In this document: piece after piece, positions 8,850 to 19,018 of the stretch
Layout: every line of letters starts with the position of its first letter
Position numbering within the stretch: position 1 is the stretch's first letter
From: Alphaproteobacteria bacterium
Lineage (GTDB): Bacteria > Pseudomonadota > Alphaproteobacteria > Bin65
Direction: 5' to 3'
NCBI GenBank assembly: GCA_022819985.1
Contig: JAJEGH010000013.1
Coordinates: 62,001 to 126,000, forward strand
DNA length: 64,000 bases
Notes under the pieces: model-generated
What the model saw: only the letters and a program-made list of their open reading frames with translations
Databases searched by the model: none
What the model was told of the DNA's origin: nothing
Position numbers and translations under genes: made by a program

Positions 8850-9425
8850 CTACCCTGCCGTATTCGCGATCGACACTTCCACCGCGTGCAGGAAGGAGCG
8901 GGCGGAGGAGCGCGGGGTCAGCAGCAGGAAGCTGTCGGGGCCGTCGCGCAGGATGACGACCGAAAGATGCTCCATGACGGTGCGCGTGACCCGGCCTTCC
9001 GGAAAGGCGGCGGCGTCGAGATCCAGCATGCAGAGGCGCTCCAGCGCCGCGCGCACGCCGGCGCCCGCGATGCGCAGCATGGCCCAGCCGTCGGACTGGT
9101 CGGTGACGTAGGCGGCCGGGCCGAGCGCATCCGATACCGTCTCCGCCGCCCGGTCCGGGTCCGGCGGCTCGAACAGGATGAAAAGCTGGTCCGGCTGCAT
9201 GCCGAGGATGCGCGCGCCGTACCGGTCGCCGGCGGTCGAGCCGCCGGTCGCCGGCCGGGCCGCCCCGAACCCGCCGGCCAGCGCGACCGCGAAGGCCGCG
9301 TCCCCGCCGTTCGGCACCGCCGCCGACACCAGCGTCAGGCCGGTGACTTCAGCGAGCGAAACGCTGCCGAAGGTTTCGGCGTAGCCGCCGAGCGGCAGCC
9401 GGGCTTCGAGCGCGACGTCAGCCAC
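8850..9425 (-). CDS. soxG: Sarcosine oxidase gamma subunit
   Basis: The protein has 191 residues from GTG 9425, which overlaps the last codons of soxA (stop at 9418), so translation is coupled. The middle holds ILGMQPDQLFILFEPPDPDRAAETVSDALGPAAYVTDQSDGWAMLRIAGAGVRAALERLCMLDLDAAAFPEG, the pattern of SoxG, which packs against the folate-binding part of SoxA. It closes the soxBDAG operon. A GGGCGGG/CCCGCCC hairpin at 8824-8850 lies just beyond its stop and may mark transcript end. Confidence 0.85.
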   Translation of the reverse strand: MADVALEARLPLGGYAETFGSVSLAEVTGLTLVSAAVPNGGDAAFAVALAGGFGAARPATGGSTAGDRYGARILGMQPDQLFILFEPPDPDRAAETVSDALGPAAYVTDQSDGWAMLRIAGAGVRAALERLCMLDLDAAAFPEGRVTRTVMEHLSVVILRDGPDSFLLLTPRSSARSFLHAVEVSIANTAG

Positions 9426-12381
9426 GGAGCCGCTCCCCCTGCGGATCGAGGAAATGGGCCGAGACGATCTCGACCGGCACGTCCCTGCCGCGCACCGCGT
9501 CCCAGGCGCGCACGGTTTCGCCGATCCGGGCATGGCCGTTGCGGATGAAGCCCAGGCCGATCGAATGGCCGAGCGACGGCGACCAGGCGACCGACGACAT
9601 CCAGCCCTCGTCGTTCGCCATCGTCGCTTCGGCGCCGGGCGCCAGGAAATGCGCGCCCGGGGCCAGTTCGTCGGCGCGGTCGACCGGTCGGAAGCCCATC
9701 AGCTCCAGCCCGTCCTCCCGGTTCATCTCCGGCCGTTCGGACAGGACATTGCCGATGCAGTCCTTCTTCTTCGACACCATGCGCTGCATGCCGAGCATCC
9801 GCGCCGTGGTCTGGCCGATCAACTCCGGGCCGGCCGCATGGCCCTTCTCGACCCGCATGACGCCGAGCGCCTCGGTGCCGTAGGCCACCGCGCCGTAGTC
9901 CTCGCCCGCCGCCAGCAGGGCGCCCATCAGCGACTCGCCGTAGCGCGCCGGCACGGCGACCTCGTAGGCCAGCTCGCCGGAGAAGGAGATGCGGAACAGC
10001 CGCGCCGGCGTGCCCCCGCATACGCTCACCTCTGCGCAGGCCATGAAGGGGAAGGCTTCGTTGGAAATGTTGTGGTGCGGATCCACGATCCGGCCGAGCA
10101 GTTCGCGCGAATACGGCCCGGCCACCGCGAACTGGGCCCATTGCTCCGTCACGGAAATCAGATGAACGTCCAGCCCCGGCCACAGGCACTGGCGGGCGAA
10201 TTCCAGATTGCGGAACACCAGCACGGCGTTCGCCGTCGTCGTCGTCATGACGAAACGGTTTTCGCCCAGCCGGGCCGTCGTGCCGTCGTCGTAGCAGATG
10301 CCGTCCTCGCGCAGCATCAGGCCGTAGCGCACCTTGCCGACCGGCAGTTTCGCGAAGCCGTTGGCGTAGACCCTGTTGAGGAACTCCGCCGCATCCCGGC
10401 CCTGGATGTCGATCTTGCCCAGGGTGGTGACATCGCAGATGCCGACCGAGGCGCGGGTCTGCAACACCTCCCGGTCGACCGATTGCCGCCAGTGGGTCTC
10501 GCCCGGCCGCGGGAACCACTGGGCGCGCAGCCACAGGCCGGCCTCGATGAACACGGCGCCGCGCGCCGCCGCCCAGTCGTGGCTCGGCGTCAGCCGCGTC
10601 GGCTGGAAATCCCGGCCGCGCGCGCGCCCGGCGAAGGCGGCGATCGGCACCGGCGTATAGGGCGGGCGGAACACGGTCGTGCCGGTCTCGGCGATGGTCT
10701 TGCCGGTCTGTTCGGCCATGACGGCGAGCGCCCCGACATTCGCCGTCTTGCCCTGGTCGGTCGCCATGCCGAGGGTGGTGTAGCGCTTCAGATGCTCGAC
10801 CGAGCGGAAGCCCTCCCGGTGCGCCTGCACGACGTCCTTGACCGTCACGTCGTTCTGCAGGTCGAGCCAGGCCCGGCCGCGGCTCTCCCGGACATGCCAG
10901 AACGGCGAGACCTCGACCGCCTCGTCGCTGGCGCCCGGCGGATCGCCGGTCGCCGCCGCAATTCCCAGGTCGCCGAGTGCGGCGGCGGCCGCCGCATGGC
11001 CTTCGGCAAGCGCGGCGGCCGTCGTCAACGCGCCGCCCGCCGCCCCGGCAACCGCCATGCCCGGCGGAAGCCGGCCGCCGGGCACGAAGGCGGCGATGTC
11101 GTCGCGCCACGCCGGCTTGCCGCCCTGATGGCAGGTCAGGTGAACATTCGGGTTCCAGCCGCCGGACACTGCGAGGCAGTCGAGCGCGATCCGCTCGCCG
11201 GTCGCCAGCTCGACGCCCTTGACGCCGCCGCGGCCCCAGGTCGCCGCCACCCGTTCGCCCATCCGGATCCGGGCGCCGGGAAGGTCGGCGAGCGGCGCGC
11301 GATCCCGAACGTCGATGACCGCCGCCACCTCGACGCCCTTTGCCGCGAGATCGGCCGCGGTGCGCCAGCCGTCGTCGTTGTTGACGAACAGGCCGACGCG
11401 CCGCCCGCCGGCGACGGCGAACCGGTTGGCGTAGGCGCGCACTGCGCCGGCCAGCATCGCGCCGGGCCGGTCGTTGCCGCCGAAGGCGATCGGCCGCTCG
11501 GTCGCGCCGGCGGCGAGGATCGCCCGCCTGCTGTAGATCCGCCACAGGACCTGGCGCGGCTTGCCGCCGGCGTCGGCGAGATGGTCGGTCCGGCGCTCCA
11601 GCGCGGCGTAGACGCCGTGGTCCCAGGCGCCGACCGCCGTCGTCCGCGGCAGGAGGCGGACCCGGTCCATGGACGCCAGTTCGCGCACGGCCGCCGCCGC
11701 CCAGGCCGCGCCCGCGCGCCCGCCCACCTCATGGGTCTCGGCGTTGAGCCGCCCGCCCATGACGAAATCCTCGTCGGCCAGGATGACCCGCGCGCCGCTG
11801 CGCCCGGCCGCCAATGCGGCGGCGAGGCCGGCCGGGCCCGCGCCGATCACCAGCAGGTCGCAATGCAGGAAGCCCTTGTCGTAGCTGTCCGGATCGGCCG
11901 CGCCGGACAGGCGGCCGAGGCCGGCCGAGGCCCGGATCGCCGGCTCGTAGACCTTCTCCCAGAAGGATTTCGGCCACATGAAGGTCTTGTAGTAGAAGCC
12001 GGCCGAAAGGAAGGGCGCGAGCAGGTCGTTCGCCGCCAGCAGGTCGAAGCGCAGCGAGCCGCGATAGTTCTGGCCGAAGGCTTCCAGCCCGTCGAACAGT
12101 TCGGCGACGGTCGCCCGCGTGTTCGGCTCCCGGTGTGCGCCGCTGCGCAGTTCGACCAGCGCGCTCGGCTCTTCGGAACCGGCGGTAAAGACGCCGCGCG
12201 GCCGGTGATACTTGAAGCTCCGGCCGACCAGCCGGACCCCGTTGGCGAGCAGCGCCGAGGCCAGGGTGTCGCCGGGATAGCCGGTAAGCCGCCGCCCCTC
12301 GAACCGGAAAGCGAGGCTGCGGCTGCGGTCGATGGCGCCGCCCCCATCGGCCGGGGGCCCGAGCCGGAACGGGCCGCTCAC
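9418..12381 (-). CDS. soxA: Sarcosine oxidase alpha subunit
   Basis: The protein has 987 residues from GTG 12381, which overlaps the soxD stop (GTGA). Domains in order: an N-terminal ferredoxin-like segment (FRFEGRRLTGYPGDTLASALLANGV... GRSFKYHRPRGVFTAG), an NAD-binding Rossmann domain with GAGPAGLAAALAAG near residue 170, and a C-terminal aminomethyltransferase (GcvT-like) domain from about residue 590 that binds tetrahydrofolate (FLNRVYANGFAKLPVGKVRYGLMLREDG, FSGELAYEV). The heterotetramer oxidatively demethylates sarcosine to glycine, passing the methyl carbon to tetrahydrofolate and electrons to O2. The length is normal for SoxA. It is cytoplasmic and in one operon with soxB, soxD and soxG. 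Confidence 0.95.
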   Translation of the reverse strand: MSGPFRLGPPADGGGAIDRSRSLAFRFEGRRLTGYPGDTLASALLANGVRLVGRSFKYHRPRGVFTAGSEEPSALVELRSGAHREPNTRATVAELFDGLEAFGQNYRGSLRFDLLAANDLLAPFLSAGFYYKTFMWPKSFWEKVYEPAIRASAGLGRLSGAADPDSYDKGFLHCDLLVIGAGPAGLAAALAAGRSGARVILADEDFVMGGRLNAETHEVGGRAGAAWAAAAVRELASMDRVRLLPRTTAVGAWDHGVYAALERRTDHLADAGGKPRQVLWRIYSRRAILAAGATERPIAFGGNDRPGAMLAGAVRAYANRFAVAGGRRVGLFVNNDDGWRTAADLAAKGVEVAAVIDVRDRAPLADLPGARIRMGERVAATWGRGGVKGVELATGERIALDCLAVSGGWNPNVHLTCHQGGKPAWRDDIAAFVPGGRLPPGMAVAGAAGGALTTAAALAEGHAAAAAALGDLGIAAATGDPPGASDEAVEVSPFWHVRESRGRAWLDLQNDVTVKDVVQAHREGFRSVEHLKRYTTLGMATDQGKTANVGALAVMAEQTGKTIAETGTTVFRPPYTPVPIAAFAGRARGRDFQPTRLTPSHDWAAARGAVFIEAGLWLRAQWFPRPGETHWRQSVDREVLQTRASVGICDVTTLGKIDIQGRDAAEFLNRVYANGFAKLPVGKVRYGLMLREDGICYDDGTTARLGENRFVMTTTTANAVLVFRNLEFARQCLWPGLDVHLISVTEQWAQFAVAGPYSRELLGRIVDPHHNISNEAFPFMACAEVSVCGGTPARLFRISFSGELAYEVAVPARYGESLMGALLAAGEDYGAVAYGTEALGVMRVEKGHAAGPELIGQTTARMLGMQRMVSKKKDCIGNVLSERPEMNREDGLELMGFRPVDRADELAPGAHFLAPGAEATMANDEGWMSSVAWSPSLGHSIGLGFIRNGHARIGETVRAWDAVRGRDVPVEIVSAHFLDPQGERLRG

Positions 12382-12665
12382 CGGTCCCGCCCCCGCGCAA
12401 CGGCGACATCGCGCGCCAGTTCGACCTTCAGCACCTCGTGAGTCAGCGTGTTGCGGGTCACGACCAGCCAGGACCGGTCGCCCTGCTCGTGGAACCACAG
12501 CTCCCGGTGCTCGCCGGCCGGATTGTCCCGCAGATGCAGATAGTCGTGGAACTGCTGCGCCGCGTCTTCGGCCTGCCAGTCGGGCCGGTCGATCAGGCTG
12601 GCGTCGCCGAGAATGACGAATTCCGCCGCGTCGCGCGGGCCGAGGAGCGGATGGTCGATTATCAT
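12378..12665 (-). CDS. soxD: Sarcosine oxidase delta subunit, lacking the usual zinc cysteines
   Basis: The protein has 95 residues from ATG 12665, 11 nt after the soxB stop, and its stop overlaps the soxA start. The family pattern is clear (GPRDAAEF, RELWFHEQGDRSWLVVTRNTLTHEV). SoxD normally opens with a CPxCG zinc pair and has a further Cys in the HxxGC segment. Here the sequence is DHPLLG at the first site and HEQGD at the second, so all three expected Cys residues are absent. The subunit should still fill its structural place in the tetramer, but zinc binding is doubtful. Confidence 0.88.
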   Translation of the reverse strand: MIIDHPLLGPRDAAEFVILGDASLIDRPDWQAEDAAQQFHDYLHLRDNPAGEHRELWFHEQGDRSWLVVTRNTLTHEVLKVELARDVAVARGRDR

Positions 12666-12676
12666 CCCGCCGCCCC

Positions 12677-13927
12677 CTAGTGCAGGTTCGGCTGGGCGCC
12701 GGCGCCCTTTTCGTCGATCGCCGCGCCGCGCTCGAACCGGTCCAGCCGCATCTCCGCGGCGACCGGGTGCGCCTCGCCGGTCGCGACCAGGTGGGCATAG
12801 CAATAGCCGCTCGCCGGCGTCGCCTTGAAGCCGCCGTAGTTCCAGCCGCCGTTGAAGAACAGGCCCTCGACCGGCGTCCGGTCGATGAAGGGCGAGCCGT
12901 CCATCGACATGTCGACCAGGCCGCCCCAGATGCGCAGCACCCGTGCCCGGCCGATCATCGGCATCAGCGCCATGCCGCCCTCGCAGACATGTTCGAGGGC
13001 CGGCAGGTTGCCGCGCTGGGCATAGCTGTTGTAGCCGTCGATATCACCGCCGAACACCAGCCCGCCCTTGTCCGACTGGCTGATGTAGAAATGCCCGGCG
13101 CCGAAGGTGAGGACGCCGGGAACGGCCGGCTTCAGCCCTTCGCTGACGAAGGCCTGCAGGACATGGCTCTCGATCGGCAGGCGCAGGCCGGCGTAGCCCA
13201 TCACCCGGCCGGAGGAGCCGGCGACGCAGACCGCCACCCGGTTCGCCGCGATGGCGCCGCGGGTCGTCTCGACGCCGTGGCAAACGCCGTTGCGGATGTC
13301 GAAGCCGGTGACCTCGCAATTCTGGATCAGGTCGACGCCGCGCCGGTCGGCGCCCCGGCCATAGCCCCAGGCGACCGCATCGTGGCGCACCGTGCCGCCG
13401 CGCGGCTGCCACAGCCCGCCCTGGATCGGGAAGCGCTCGTTGTCGAAGTCCAGGAAGGGGCATTTCTCCCGCAGCGCCGCGCGGTCGAGCAGCGCCGCAT
13501 CCGCCCCGGCGAGGATCATGGCGTTGCCGCGCCGGGCGGCGGCGTCGCGCTGGGCGTCGCTGTGGTACAGGTTGATAATCCCGCGCTGCGAGACCATCGC
13601 ATTGTAGTTGAAGTCCTGCTCCAGGCCTTCCCACAGCTTCATCGAAAGCTCGTAGAAGGGCTGGTTGCCGGGCAGCAGATAGTTGGAGCGGACGATCGTC
13701 GTGTTGCGGCCGACATTGCCGGAGCCGAGCCAGCCCTTCTCCAGCACCGCCACGTCGGTCAGGCCGTGGACCGTCGCCAGGTAGTAGGCCGTGGCAAGGC
13801 CGTGCCCGCCGCCGCCCACGACGACGATTTCGTAGCGGCGTTTCGGCTCCGGCTCGCGCCAGACCGGCGTCCAGCCGCGGTTGCCGGTCAGCCCTTGCCT
13901 GAGGAGTTGCAGGACGGAATAGCGCAT
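12677..13927 (-). CDS. soxB: Sarcosine oxidase beta subunit
   Basis: The protein has 416 residues, the first gene of the soxBDAG operon. An N-terminal FAD-binding motif VVVGGGGHGLATAYYLA lies near residues 35-51, followed by LEKGWLGSGNVGRNTTIVRSNY. The stretch RGGTVRHDAVAWGYGRGA contains His about 182, the likely site of covalent FMN attachment in heterotetrameric sarcosine oxidases. The C-terminal FNGGWNYGGFKATPASGYCYAHLVATGE is typical. It oxidises the amine substrate and exchanges electrons with the FMN between the alpha and beta subunits. The divergent AraC regulator 86 bp upstream probably controls it. Confidence 0.95.
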   Translation of the reverse strand: MRYSVLQLLRQGLTGNRGWTPVWREPEPKRRYEIVVVGGGGHGLATAYYLATVHGLTDVAVLEKGWLGSGNVGRNTTIVRSNYLLPGNQPFYELSMKLWEGLEQDFNYNAMVSQRGIINLYHSDAQRDAAARRGNAMILAGADAALLDRAALREKCPFLDFDNERFPIQGGLWQPRGGTVRHDAVAWGYGRGADRRGVDLIQNCEVTGFDIRNGVCHGVETTRGAIAANRVAVCVAGSSGRVMGYAGLRLPIESHVLQAFVSEGLKPAVPGVLTFGAGHFYISQSDKGGLVFGGDIDGYNSYAQRGNLPALEHVCEGGMALMPMIGRARVLRIWGGLVDMSMDGSPFIDRTPVEGLFFNGGWNYGGFKATPASGYCYAHLVATGEAHPVAAEMRLDRFERGAAIDEKGAGAQPNLH

Positions 13928-14013
13928 GGCGTCCCCGTTCGAACGGCCGATTGATGCGCCGGTTCCGGTTGCCGCGCCTTCCGAAAACGGACGGATTTTT
14001 GTAATATCCGGAC

Positions 14014-14994
14014 ATGACCGGACCGCCGCCCGCCGCCCGCCGCATCGCCTTCGTCCTGGTCGAGGGTTTCGCGCTGATGTCTTTCGCCGCCGTCGCGGAA
14101 CCGCTGCGCGCGGCCAACCTGCTGGCCGGCAGACGGGTCTACGACGTCGGCGCCTTCGCCGCCGGACGGGCCGACGGCGGAACGGTGCGCAGCTCCTCGG
14201 CAGCGGTGGTCCCGGCGCGGCCGCTGGCGGAGGCGGACGGCGCGTTCGACCTCGCGCTCGTCGTCGCCGGCGGCAACCCGGTGGATTACCGCGATCCGTT
14301 CACGCTGCAATGGCTGCGGCGCCAGGCGCGCCACGGCCGCATGCTGGGCGGCGTCTCCGGCGGCCCGGCGATCCTCGCCAACGCCGGCGTCATGGCGAAC
14401 CGGCGCATGACGATCCACTGGGAGCACGCCGCGGCCCTCGCCGAGCGCCATCCCGGCCTGCTGCTGGAACGCACGCTCTATGTCGTGGACCGGGACCGCA
14501 TGACCTGCGCCGGCGGCACGGCGCCGCTCGACATGATGCACGCCCTGATCGCCGAGCATCACGGCCCGCAATTCGCCCGCCGGGTGAGCGACTGGTTCAT
14601 GCATACCGAGGTGCGCCCCGCCGGCGGCCCGCAGCGCGCCGGCCTGGCGCAGCGCTACGCCACCAACCGCCACGCGGTGCTGGTCGCCGTCGAGGCGATG
14701 GAAAACCACATCGCCGACCCGCTGCCGCTCGCCGACCTCGCCCGGGTCGTCGGCGTGAGCGCCAGGCAGTTGAACCGGCAGTTCCGCGCCGGGATGGGCC
14801 GCAGCGCCGGCGCCTTCTATCGCGACCTGCGGCTCGACAAGTCCCGCGAACTGCTGCGCCAGACCGACCTGCCGGTGCTCGAAATCGCGCTCGCCACCGG
14901 GTTCGCGGGCAGCGCCCATTTCGCGACGGCCTTCAAGCGGCGCTTCGGGCGGCCTCCGTCCCGCGACCGGCAAAGGCCGCCGGACCCGGCGTAG
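14014..14994 (+). CDS. GlxA-family (DJ-1/PfpI-like plus AraC HTH) transcriptional regulator
   Basis: The protein has 326 residues. The N-terminal domain (RRIAFVLVEGFALMSFAAVAEPLRAANLL ... GGVSGGPAILANAGVM) is the amidotransferase-like sensor, and the C-terminal about 100 residues carry two AraC helix-turn-helix motifs (LADLARVVGVSARQLNRQFRAGMG; LEIALATGFAGSAHFATAFKRRFG). Relatives such as GbdR and SouR activate glycine-betaine and sarcosine catabolic genes, and this gene is divergent from soxBDAG, so it is the probable activator of that operon. A palindrome CGTTCGAACG (13936-13945) lies in the shared intergenic region just upstream of soxB. The inducer is unknown; sarcosine or dimethylglycine is an inference. 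Confidence 0.88.
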   Translation: MTGPPPAARRIAFVLVEGFALMSFAAVAEPLRAANLLAGRRVYDVGAFAAGRADGGTVRSSSAAVVPARPLAEADGAFDLALVVAGGNPVDYRDPFTLQWLRRQARHGRMLGGVSGGPAILANAGVMANRRMTIHWEHAAALAERHPGLLLERTLYVVDRDRMTCAGGTAPLDMMHALIAEHHGPQFARRVSDWFMHTEVRPAGGPQRAGLAQRYATNRHAVLVAVEAMENHIADPLPLADLARVVGVSARQLNRQFRAGMGRSAGAFYRDLRLDKSRELLRQTDLPVLEIALATGFAGSAHFATAFKRRFGRPPSRDRQRPPDPA

Positions 14995-15095
14995 CGGCAG
15001 CGCGCGACTTTCCGGCCGGGCCGGACCGGGTCTCACCGGACGGGGCCTCACCGGACGGGGCCGTGTGCCGGCGCGACGCGGCGATATCGGGAAAA

Positions 15096-15173
15096 TGGGG
15101 CGAATGATGGGATTTGAACCCACGACCCCCTGGACCACAACCAGGTGCTCTAACCAACTGAGCTACATCCGCC
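15096..15173 (-). tRNA. tRNA-His (anticodon GUG)
   Basis: Read on the minus strand: extra G-1, acceptor GCGGATG/CATTCGC (one G-T pair), D-arm GCTC/GAGC, anticodon stem CCTGG/CCAGG with loop TTGTGGT (GUG), T-arm GTGGG/CCCAT (last pair G-T) and C73 followed by encoded CCA. The G-1 opposite C73 is the tRNA-His identity element. Confidence 0.95.
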
Positions 15174-15332
15174 GCCGCGGGCCCCCGGAAGCGATTTCCA
15201 GAAACGACCTCCGGGAACGATTCCCCCTTAAACGATCCAGGGCGGGACCGGGTTTGTAAGCACCGGGCCCGGAAGGGTCAAGATGCGCGAGCGAAATGCC
15301 CCGGGAACGCCGGCCCCGGCCGGCCGCCGGCG

Positions 15333-16124
15333 CTACGCCGCCGCGTGGCGGGCGCCGGGCGGCGGCGGATCGTTCGGGCCGCCGGCGAAGCACTGGGCGA
15401 TCGCCATCCACCGGGCGGCCGCCTCGCCGCGCACATCCAGGCCAACATCGGCGATATTGCGCGTCTGGGTCACGACCTGGCAGAAGTCGGTTGCCGGCCC
15501 GGCGATATAATCGGTGTCGCTCTCGTCGTTCCAGGTCCAGACGGCGCCGGACGGTGCGGTCAGCCGGACGAAGGGCTTGACCGCCGGCCGGTCGAGCCCG
15601 CGGTTGGCGAAGGTGTAGCCGAAGGTCCGCACGCCGAGCTCGGCGATGTTGCGGATGCGGTCCTCGTTCCGCCGCGCGACGCCGAAAATGTCGAACACCT
15701 CCTGGCCGTGCGACCAGGTTTCCATCTGGCGCGCGATCATGCTCATGCGCACGGTCATCGGCGGCCCGACCCAGCTGACCCGCCGTTCCGGGTCCAGCTC
15801 CCGCCACAGCGGCTCCATCTCGATGCACAGTCCGTACCACGCGCCGAGCAGCGCCTGCCCCTTCAGGCCGCCCGACCATTCGTGGGTGTAGGGAAAATGC
15901 TGTCTGCCGGCGTCCTGGAATGCGCGCACGAAGGCGTCGAAGGCCGCTTCGTCGGTCACCGACAGGTTCACGGCATGGTTCCACATGTGGAGATGGGCGA
16001 TCACGTCGTTGACCGTCCAGTCCTTGAACTGGGTCGCGCGCTCGAAATCGGCATCGTCCCGGTTTTGCAACAGGGCGTGCAGCGCGTCGCACTCGGCCCT
16101 GAAATCGGCGGCTTCGCTCAGCAT
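15333..16124 (-). CDS. TIGR03084-like metal-binding protein (DinB/MDMPI fold)
   Basis: The protein has 263 residues. The N-terminal half (FKDWTVNDVIAHLHMWNHAVNLSV ... MSMIARQMETWSHGQEVFDIFGV) has the spaced His pattern of the maleylpyruvate-isomerase/DinB four-helix bundle: HLHMWNH near residue 46 and ETWSHGQE near residue 138, which together would bind one metal ion. The C-terminal part carries RPAVKPFVRLTAPSGAVWTWNDES, a beta-rich domain seen in this group. Members often pair with thiol-dependent isomerases or CoA pathways, but no activity is established. It lies just downstream of the atu-like operon on the same strand, 21 bp after the biotin carboxylase stop. Confidence 0.75.
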   Translation of the reverse strand: MLSEAADFRAECDALHALLQNRDDADFERATQFKDWTVNDVIAHLHMWNHAVNLSVTDEAAFDAFVRAFQDAGRQHFPYTHEWSGGLKGQALLGAWYGLCIEMEPLWRELDPERRVSWVGPPMTVRMSMIARQMETWSHGQEVFDIFGVARRNEDRIRNIAELGVRTFGYTFANRGLDRPAVKPFVRLTAPSGAVWTWNDESDTDYIAGPATDFCQVVTQTRNIADVGLDVRGEAAARWMAIAQCFAGGPNDPPPPGARHAAA

Positions 16125-16145
16125 CGGTTCTCCCTCTCCCCTGCC

Positions 16146-18152
<2,007 letters not shown>

Positions 18153-18156
18153 GCCC

Positions 18157-18975
18157 CTACCCGGCTCCCGCATCCCCGGAGCCCGGCTCCGCCGCCCAGG
18201 ACGGCTTGCGCTTGTCGAGGAAGGCGGCGATGCCCTCGCGGGCCTCCTCGCCCAGCATGCAGTCGGCGAAGCGCCCGCCGGCGAGGGCGATCATCTCGTC
18301 CCGCGGCAGCCGCGCCGCTTTCAGAACGAGTTCCTTGGTCACGGCGTTGGCCCCCGGCGCGCAGCGTCGGACGCTCTTGCGGATATCGGCCTCGACCGCA
18401 TCCAGCCCGGCGGCGTCTTCGGCGACGAAATCGGCCAGGCCGAGGCGGCCGGCCTCGCGCCCGTCGAAACGCGCGCCGGTCAGCATCAGGCGGCGCGCCG
18501 CCGTCAGGCCGATGCGTTGGACCACGAACGGCGCGATCTGGGCCGGCGGCAGGCCGAGCGAGGTTTCCGCGATGGCGAATTTTGCGTCCGCGGTTACGGC
18601 GACGACATCGCCGGTGCAGGCCAGACCGAGGCCGCCGGCGATCGCAGCGCCTTCGATCGACATGATAACAACCTGTGGCATTGTATTGAGATAGCTGAAA
18701 AACTCTCCGGCACCGGCGTTCGACGCGGCGATCTCGGCACGGGAGGCGCCGCCCTGGAAACTGCTGCGGAAATTCTTGAGGTCGCCGCCGGCGCAGAACA
18801 CGCCGCCCTTGCCGCGCAGGGTGATGCCGCGCACCGTGCGGTCGTCGCGCACCGCCTCCAGCGCGGCGCGCATGGCAGCCAGCATTTCCGCGCCCAGGGC
18901 GTTGCGCACCGCTGGCCGGTTCATCCACAGGGTCAGCCAGCCATCGTCGCGTTCGACAATCAGTTCGTCGGACAT
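18157..18975 (-). CDS. Enoyl-CoA hydratase/isomerase family protein (AtuE/LiuC-like)
   Basis: The protein has 272 residues. The crotonase oxyanion-hole regions are visible: GGVFCAGGDLKNF near residue 60 and IEGAAIAGGLGLACTGDV near residue 110. The second catalytic Glu position is present (AETSLGLPP), but the first is replaced (GGLGL instead of GGxxE), as seen in hydratases acting on glutaconyl-CoA-type products of carboxylases. It sits between the two carboxylase subunits, as expected for the hydration step after carboxylation in leucine or acyclic-terpene degradation. Its stop lies 4 nt before the carboxylase start. Confidence 0.85.
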   Translation of the reverse strand: MSDELIVERDDGWLTLWMNRPAVRNALGAEMLAAMRAALEAVRDDRTVRGITLRGKGGVFCAGGDLKNFRSSFQGGASRAEIAASNAGAGEFFSYLNTMPQVVIMSIEGAAIAGGLGLACTGDVVAVTADAKFAIAETSLGLPPAQIAPFVVQRIGLTAARRLMLTGARFDGREAGRLGLADFVAEDAAGLDAVEADIRKSVRRCAPGANAVTKELVLKAARLPRDEMIALAGGRFADCMLGEEAREGIAAFLDKRKPSWAAEPGSGDAGAG

Positions 18976-19018
18976 GCTGTTCCTTTCCGTCCCCGACGCG
19001 GAGGCGGCGGCGCCGCGG

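Noticed and set aside
9454-12441. Long plus-strand open frame opposite soxA
   Set aside because: Composition is Arg/His/Gly-rich without motifs, and soxA on the other strand is unambiguous.
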